Assembly (NCBI RefSeq): GCF_037975245.1
Contig: NC_092571.1
Span: forward strand, 19,244,917-19,308,916
Length of the DNA stretch: 64,000 bases
Direction of reading: 5' to 3'
From: Apostichopus japonicus
Taxonomy: Eukaryota > Echinodermata > Holothuroidea > Aspidochirotida > Stichopodidae
This document shows positions 52,801-61,800 of this stretch, in pieces; position 1 is the stretch's first letter, and each line of letters starts with the position of its first letter. The translations under genes were made by a program, and so were the position numbers. A model generated the notes under the pieces. It worked only from the letters and a program-made list of their open reading frames with translations, was not told the origin of the DNA and searched no databases.

Positions 52801-55800
52801 AATGAAAAAGGAACATGAAACTAATTAATCCCTGGTCTTGTTTATAGCAAGAGAAGACCCATTCAAGTTTGAATATAAGTACTTTCAAGCTACAATGGAA
52901 TATGTAATAGAACTTTACAGCCTTATTGTTGAGTTGAAGTGATATTTTTTCTTAGGTATGATAAAGTTTAGCTTTATCTTTAGTGTCAATATGCTGCTTT
53001 CGGATAGAATAGTGTTATTTGTAGTCTGTTGCTTATTTAACTGGGAAAGTGTTGCATGGCAATTAAATGTAGTACAACTGAAAATATTTCATGCTTTTCA
53101 GTGACATTTCCTTGACCTTACCTCCCCCTCCACCCCCTCCCCTTCCTCCTCCCAATATTTCACCCTCTACCTTTAGGGTATTCCCTAATCAATGTATGAT
53201 CATCTTTTTGCAGATGGACATGTCTGGCAAGAACGATGAAGGTATGTGTATTTTGTTTCTCTTTTTGTAAGAAAGAAAACACACAGACAGATATCAAAAT
53301 ATTGTGTAACTCTTTTTGGCTCTACAACAAAGGGTTTGCAGATGGTTTTGTAACTATATTGTAAGAGTTTTGAACTACTGAAAAATTCTTTGTTGGTGGA
53401 TTGAGTCAAATCTTCATAACCAGTTTTCTGTTTTGTATTTTGTTTTTCTTTTGCACTTGTAGTTTTTTTGTGAAGCCTACAAACCTGTTTTTGTACAAAT
53501 TGCTATGTCGTGTGCAGCCAAGAGTTTCACCATTTAGTACTCAAGATCGTGTTCCCTACAATGCAAATGAAAAATGCATTCAATTGGAAATGCTTGACTC
53601 ATATAAAAGGACCCAATTCTAGTTGTATAGTTTGTATAGTATTCTGTTGTATAGTTGGTTTGATATGTATACTGCATAAAATATGTCTAGAACCAGCACA
53701 ACGATGTTGTACAGTAGTATAGAGGAAACTATTTGTACATAACCTAATAGACTACACTCATCAATGAGTTTAGAAAGTCAACATGCATGTCCTTCCATTG
53801 GAATTTCAAATGTCTTCAATTGAGCTATGAGGGGGATTGGTGGTATGGAGGTGAAAGGGGGTAGTGGTGTGGGGTATATCAAATGGTAAATGACAGTCTT
53901 GTGGGTTAGTTCACAAAATTGGATGATTAGATCGTGGCACAAAGTTTGAGGCATAATTACTTTGGAAGAATTTCTGGATTAGATTAAAGAGAACTTTGTT
54001 TATTACTCACTTCTCAAACAGTAATCACAAATATCTTTTAATTATATTGAAGCATATTAAGATCTGTTTGGACATTTTGTGGCTAAATATCTCCTCAATT
54101 CTGTGTCTCATTTCACAGTGCAAGTGAAGAAATATTTGCTAATCAGACTAACAGGAGTTAATATTGAGTAATGTGCAAACTGAGTAAGGGAAGAGATATC
54201 CTTAGAAAGAAAAACAAAGATAGGAGAAAAACAGTCAGAAAAAAACATTACAAACCAGTCATGACTTATGATTAGTCTTTGCCTCCAGTGATGTAAATTT
54301 CCGCCAAAACTGCTTACGATTTCTTTCACGGAAGAGACATTCTTTCATAAACATTCCTTTTAAAAGTCAACAAACACACATTTTCACCAGAGTTGGATGT
54401 TTAAGCTATTTGATCTATATTTCTCATGCAAATTTGTATGTAACTATGAATTGACCATGAATCATCTACACACTTGTGTTTGACTTGTTTGAAGTTCACC
54501 GAATATGACCGAAATGCTTGCCGCTTTGCAGAACCATTTATCCTTTTCATTCAATTTCTCTCACAGAAAAAGATTTACCACTCTACCAAGTCTATACCGC
54601 AGAAATCAAAAGAAAAGAAACCCTCTTACTACGTCGTGCAACGGGGATGGAAAAGAGAAGACAGATTCTGGAAAAGATGCAGAACCATCAGGCACCATCA
54701 GATAGTGGGGAGAGCTGGGGAAGTGGAGGGAGTGGTAGTGGTGAAAACAGTGGCAATAGCAGGGGGACGGTGGACGGACCGGAGCCCGGTACAGAATACT
54801 ACGCAGATTGGAATCTAGATGAACCAGCCGCTGGTTATGGCTTGATGGTGGCCAAAGAAGTTCAGGAGGATTTCTATGAGCCTCTGGATTATGAGGATTA
54901 CCTGGAGTCAAAGAGGAAGAAACTGTTCCCGTTATGGAGGGATCAGCAAGCAGTCGCAGATTCGGGACTGCTGGAGAAATTGACCGTGAAGGAGCAAGAA
55001 CTGCAAGAGGTGAGTTTTTATTTTGTGGGAGCATGCAAGGGGCTTCCAAGAATCGTTAATATGATAGGAGAGAAGTCATGCATATTCAATGAGATTACAA
55101 AATAAATAAGACAAGTAAAAAGAGAGGATTGTGTTTGAATTTGTTATCATGAAAGAAGTGACATTTAAGGCTCCTTCCCACCCCCCCTCCCAAAAAACAG
55201 GAAAGAAATAAAAAAGGAATGGAAAATGATGAAAGTAATTTGAATGTTAAAAATTTCCAAATAATGAGATGACTAGAGGCAGTTAACAGTAACATTTGGT
55301 AATCTAGTTTAAACAATTTGGTAGTGACATCATCTTTCACACTATTAAGAAATCAATATAGCAGAAACAAAAACTTAAAAATATATGTTCATGTTGAGTT
55401 TTCCATGTGAAGTGATCAAAATATTGATGATATTGTCAATCCTTGAAATTCCCGCTATTTACTGGTTAAATGACAGTGGATTTTGCTGTCTACAAGTAGA
55501 AAGAAAAAAAGCATTGGCATTTTTCTGCCAGTAGACATTAAAATCATAAACCACATGATAAGTCAAAGAATCCGAATGATTACCATACCTAGCATAGCCC
55601 ACATTAAGAACATAAATCACATACTAAGTCGGTTTACAACCGTCGTTCAAAGAATCGGCATGATCTCCATACCTAACATAGCCCTGTATTAAGAACATAA
55701 ATCACATACTAAGTCGGTTTACAATCGTCGTTCAAAAAATCGGCATGATCTCCATACCTCACATAGACCTGTATTAAGAACATAAACCATGTGATAAGTC

Positions 55801-58800
55801 GGTTTTGCAACCGTCCTTCAAGATTCGGCATGATCTCCATACCTAGCATAGCCCTGTATTAAGAACATAAACCATGTGATAAGTCGGTTTAACAACCGTC
55901 AGTCAAAGAATCGGCATGATCTCCATACCTAACATAGCCCTGTGTTAAGAACATAAACCATGTGATAAATCTGTTTAACAACCGTCAGTCAAAGAATCGG
56001 TATGATTACCATACCTAGCATAGCCCTGTATTAAGAACATAAACCATGTGATAAGTTGGTTTAACAACCGTCAGTCAAAGAATCGGTATGATTACCATAC
56101 CTAACATAGCCCTGTGTTAAGAACATAAACCATGTGATAAGTTGGTTTAACAACCGTCAGTCAAAGAATCGGTATGATTACCATACCTAACATAGCCCTG
56201 TGTTAAGAACATAAACCATGTGATAAATCTGTTTAACAACCGTCAGTCAAAGAATCGGCATGATCTCCATACCTAGCATAGCCTTGTGTTAAGAACATAA
56301 ACCATGTGATAAATCTGTTTAACAACCGTCAGTCAAAGAATCGGTATGATTACCATACCTAACATAGCCCTGTGTTAAGAACATAAACCATGTGATAAAT
56401 CTGTTAACCAACCGTCAGTCAAAGAATCGGTATGATTACCATACCTAGCATAGCCCTGTGTTAAGAACATAAACCATGTGATAAGTTGGTTTAACAGCCG
56501 TCAGTCAAAGGATCGGTATGATTACCATACCTAACATAGCCCTGTGTTAAGAACATAAACCATGTGATAAATCTGTTTAACAACCGTCAGTCAAAGAATC
56601 GGCATGATCTCCATACCTAGCATAGCCTTGTGTTAAGAACATAAACCATGTGATAAATCTGTTTAACAACCGTCAGTCAAAGAATCGGTATGATTACCAT
56701 ACCTAACATAGCCCTGTGTTAAGAACATAAACCATGTGATAAATCTGTTAACCAACCGTCAGTCAAAGAATCGGTATGATTACCATACCTAGCATAGCCC
56801 TGTGTTAAGAACATAAACCATGTGATAAATCTGTTTAACAGCCGTCAGTCAAAGGATCGGTATGATTACCATACCTAGCATAGCCTTGTGTTAAGAACAT
56901 AAACCATGTGATAAATCTGTTTAACAACCGTCAGTCAAAGAATCGGTATGATTACCATACCTAACATAGCCCTGTGTTAAGAACATAAACCATGTGATAA
57001 ATCTGTTTAACAACCGTCAGTCAAAGAATCGGCATGATCTCCATACCTAGCATAGCCTTGTGTTAAGAACATAAACCATGTGATAAATCTGTTTAACAAC
57101 CGTCAGTCAAAGAATCGGTATGATTACCATACCTAACATAGCCCTGTGTTAAGAACATAAACCATGTGATAAATCTGTTAACCAACCGTCAGTCAAAGAA
57201 TCGGTATGATTACCATACCTAGCATAGCCCTGTGTTAAGAACATAAACCATGTGATAAATCTGTTTAACAGCCGTCAGTCAAAGGATCGGTATGATTACC
57301 ATACCTAGCATAGCCTTGTGTTAAGAACATAAACCATGTGATAAATCTGTTTAACAACCGTCAGTCAAAGAATCGGTATGATTACCATACCTAACATAGC
57401 CCTGTGTTAAGAACATAAACCATGTGATAAATCTGTTAACCAACCGTCAGTCAAAGAATCGGTATGATTACCATACCTAGCATAGCCTTGTGTTAAGAAC
57501 ATAAACCATGTGATAAATCTGTTTAACAACCGTCAGTCAAAGAATCGGTATGATTACCATACCTAACATAGCCCTGTGTTAAGAACATAAACCATGTGAT
57601 AAATCTGTTAACCAACCGTCAGTCAAAGAATCGGTATGATTACCATACCTAGCATAGCCCTGTGTTAAGAACATAAACCATGTGATAAATCTGTTTAACA
57701 GCCGTCAGTCAAAGGATCGGTATGATCTCCATACCTAACATAGCCCTGTGTTAAGAACATAAACCATGTGATAAGTCGGTTTTGCAACCGTCAGTCAAAG
57801 AATTGGCATGATTGCCATACCTAACATAAGCCTTCGTCGTCTTCGTCTTCAATACGGTGACACATCCGCAAAAAGGGACAATATCTAACCACACACACGT
57901 CAAGAGAGTAATTAGTTAAATCTGACCCGAGTACTGATATAAGTGACAGGATTCACAGAACCACTGGAACTACTAATGAGGTCTGAAGGCAGACTATTCC
58001 AATCCCTTATTGTATTTGGAAGAAAACTATACTTATAGCAATTGGTACTGGCATACAGTTGGCAGAAATGCATATCGTGCATGTTCCGACTCCTACGCAG
58101 AGGCTTTCTTAGGCAGTCAATAGGGATCTGAGCCTGACCATAGATGCCCTTAGCAAATAAGATGATTCTACTTTGAATAGCCCTGTATTAAGAACATAAA
58201 CCATGTGACAAGTCGGTTTTGCAACCGTCCTTCAAGATTCGGCATGATCTCCATACCTAACATAGCCCTGTATTAAGAACATAAACCATGTGATAAGTTG
58301 GTTTAACAACCGTCAGTCAAAGGATCGGCAGGATTTCTATACCTAACATAGCCCTGTGTTAAGAACATAAACCATGTGATAAGTTGGTTTAACAACCGTC
58401 AGTCAAAGAATCGGCATGATCTCTTTACCTAACATAGCCCTGTATTAAGAACATCAACCAAGTTATAATTTGGTTTAACAACCGTCAGTCAAAGAATCGG
58501 CATGAATACCATACCTAACATAGCCCTGTGGGCCTATTACTGCTTAAACTATCAGCACATAGTATTTGGGCGGTTCTAATAAGCATGTATTTTTATTTGA
58601 TGTGTGCTATCACTGAGGAAAATGCCATCGAAAAACTTGCATTTTAACAAGTAGATATTTTTGAGCGCTTTCCATAGTTTAGCAAATGGCTAAAAATAGT
58701 GACATTTTTTAGGTCTGCCAGTTGGATTGTGCCATCCAAATGAAATTGATGGTTGATAGGCTGGTAAAGTGATTTGTTCTTGTTTGATACTGTTGTCCTT

Positions 58801-61800
58801 GTGTATGTTTTGTATCATTCATCTTCATCTTCAGTCTAATCATTGTTCCTGCTTTACTTTCTATCCTGCTATCATCCAAGTCATGGTTCTGATTTAATTT
58901 TGCAGGCATTGTACGAAATCATCACCTCGGAGCATTCATATTTACGGAGCATCAGCCTTGTGGTTGATCACTTCATGGATTCGAAGCAGCTGGAGAGGCT
59001 GTTAGGCCCCTCAGATTACCGCAAACTATTCTCTAACATTAAAGAAGTTAGAAATGTTAGTCAACGGTAAGTTGTCACAGCTGTTCGAAAAGATGGACTT
59101 GGTTGCAGCACATTAGTGACAAGATTAAAGCCACAGCAGTAGGGACATGGTGAAGTTTTAGGCAGGTGAAAGGGTTAGATTGGAGAGGACATGGGGAATT
59201 GGTGGGATGGCAGTTTGCTACAATCAATCAAATTAGAAACTGCATCAGAGTCATTTTGCTTGTGCGCTTGTGTTAACTGTATCAAGAGCATAATTTCATC
59301 TAAGAATGTTTAGGAAAGAAAATTATACAAAGTGTCTTTCAAATCACTTTAAGTCTGAAAGATTTCCCTGTCAAATCAAGGTATTTGAGTATAACTGTAC
59401 ACCAATAACATAGACGATACTTTCTTTTGCACTTTGTGAGATCGACCAAGACCATGTCTACTTTTTCATGGGCTTTTGGCCAATCATCGTAAGATCAGCC
59501 AATAATAATAGTTCTCAGTTCTTATATAGCCCAACTTACAATAAAGTCTCGCCGCGCTGTACTTAACCCTGGTCATTGGTAACTTGTCACACCTACACAC
59601 CAAAGTGTGCACAATTCAAACAATCTCTCCTGGGGCACCACAGTGCACCACAGCCACGTGTCCCCTAGGGCACTTCCCATAGGGTGCAGCCATAAACCGG
59701 CACACGCAACTATATTTACAAGTCACCTCGCAAGTCCCCATTTACACACTTGGGTGAAGAGAGGCAATGGAGATAAAGTGCCTTGCCCAAGGACACAACG
59801 CAATGATCTGGCCAGGGCTCGAACCTGTAATCCTTAGATCACAAGTCCACTGCCTTAACCACTTGACCACAACGCCCTCACGTCAAAGACCATGTTTGCT
59901 TCTCTCATGGGCTCTTGGGCAAAGATCGGATAGTGCGCTCATGGTAAGATCGGGGGGTGTTGCCCCATCTGAATGCAGCCTTAGAAGAACAATGGATTTA
60001 GGACTCCCTAAGGTCAGATATCCATTAAATGTAGAATTAAACCTTCGATTAATTTCTACAATTTCAGCACTTTTTGACTACATTTTCGTCCCCCTTCCCT
60101 CCTTTTACAGCTTGTACGATGACATAGAAGCGTATCATGATCAATCTTTGACCCTTGAACACATTCCGAAGATCATTCTGAATCACCTGGAGCTATTTGA
60201 CTGTTACATCGGCTACTGCGGTAACAACCAACATCAGATAGCTCTCATGAACAAAATCAAGTAAGTTTCAGTTTTACTTATTTTCGTAAGAATCGTGTCG
60301 TGGTCGGAAAGAGTACTGACATCTAATTCATGTTCAAACTCAAGGCAGAATATTGGCCTTCAAATTTCAATGAAAAATGTTGCATTTTGTTTATCGGTCA
60401 TATTCTGTTGCCGCACCCTGCCCTATCATACCCCCTGCCCCGCCACATATTTTAAAGAGCAGATTGTGTCACTTTCGCCATGCTGATAGTTTTGTGGAAA
60501 TAACCAGAGTAATAAACATCCATTTTCACTTTAACTGTGTGTATCACACTGCTTGATAAGTCTTTTTCAACTGTTTGTGAAAGTTTCCAAGTACTGTTGC
60601 ACTAAAAACAACCAAACTTTAGGTTTGTTGATGGTTCTCTTAAGAATGGACCCTTATTAAGAAGAGAAAGCTAAATAAGTAGCTATGTAATCATGCCAAC
60701 ACCAGACTATGCAACTTATTGTATGGATGCTCAGTCTTTTTGTTTAGAAAAAGTACGTTTAATGTAAAATTCTCTTCACAAACAAATATTTCTATATCCT
60801 GCTAAATTTTTTTCCACTTGGTATTTATGCTTTTGGTTTGTTCATATAAAAGTCTCTTTTGTTAAACAGTGGCCTTTAAGCACAAATGTAGTCCTTTGGA
60901 AAAAACTTTGCTTCAATTCCAGTTTGTTATTTCCTAATTACTTTTTGTCTTTGTGAAGTGACCTGTTTTGGCTGAGGGTCGTCAGTTAAAGTGACTGGAC
61001 TACTAAGTCTAACACACAGACGTTTAGGTTGTTTCATCATCAGGTGCAAGAACATGAATGGAAAACATAAAAGTTTTATAGGCTCAAAGAACATGTTTAC
61101 AAATTTCTCGGGACAATATGAATGTTATCATAGAGTGCTTTGTTGTTTACATGTGGTTTAAATGTTTGGTTGGGTTAGTAGAACTGATATTACTTCAGAT
61201 TAACATGTACTGACCAGTACTGCGGAGTTAAGCCCAGTTAAGGAGGGCACTTCAGATAGTTTAGCATCCATTAAAAGGTGAATGTCTTGAAAACAGAAAT
61301 AAGCATGGAAGCATTACTCACACTCAAAATTATTTCTTGAAATGAGAATTTGACTTTCATTGTTTATCAGGAAAACCCCAGAAGTGAAGGCAGTCATTGA
61401 CAATCTTGAGAAGCATCCTGATTGTCAACATTTGGATTTGATGTCATTCTTGATGTTACCATTCCAGAGAATCACCAGACTACCACTTCTAATGAAGGTA
61501 ACTACAGAGATGAATGGTTACCCTGGCAACGGTGGTGAACTGTTGTCACAACGTAATAGTTGATCTACAATTCTACAGTTCTAAACAATACTGTTATAGT
61601 TGCCTTGGAAATGATGATGTACCTTTTGTAACAGAGTATGTAACACACAGTACTATTATATTAATCCGTACAACTTGTTTTGTACCAGTATTTACCAGTC
61701 CCATTTTATAACACAGTGGGGTATCCACTTTTGTAATTAAACTTCCAAAGTCACTGTTGCAGAATGGGTGAATTTGTTTTGTTTCAGATGTAATTATAGT

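Larger units (their letters stand above)
55535..58530. repeat. 86-bp satellite with 344-bp higher-order repeat, intronic
   Basis: Unit: AAGAACATAAACCATGTGAT, AAATCTGTTTAACAACCGTC, AGTCAAAGAATCGGTATGAT, TACCATACCTAACATAGCCC, TGTGTT. Starts at 55861, 55947, 56033 and so on are exactly 86 bp apart, about 31 units. Variant units occur in a fixed order A (GGCATGATCTCC), B (GGTATGATTACC), C (TGTTAACCAACC), D (AACAGCC, AAGGATCGG) at 56205, 56549 and 56979, forming 344-bp tetramers; between them B, B-C, B-C blocks occur. Edge units are older and more divergent. It is interrupted at 57829-58176. Confidence 0.96.
55010..58905 (+). other. RhoGEF intron 12 (3.9 kb), mostly satellite
   Basis: Starts GTGAGT, ends TTTAATTTTGCAG. 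Most of it is the 86-bp satellite with a LINE inserted. A diverged repeat at 55445-55530 (CCCGCTATTTACTGGT, GCATTGGCATTTTTCTGCC) resembles 46555-46690. Confidence 0.7.

Noticed and set aside
54606-55049. 147-codon minus-strand frame
   Set aside because: It is the shadow of RhoGEF coding exon 12, whose protein has clear family motifs.
55535-58530. CRISPR-like look of regularly spaced repeats
   Set aside because: Units are contiguous 86-bp tandem repeats without unique spacers, in an animal intron.
59767-60264. 165-codon frame suggesting a separate gene
   Set aside because: It starts inside the SINE and runs through intron into RhoGEF exon 14; only the last part is coding.
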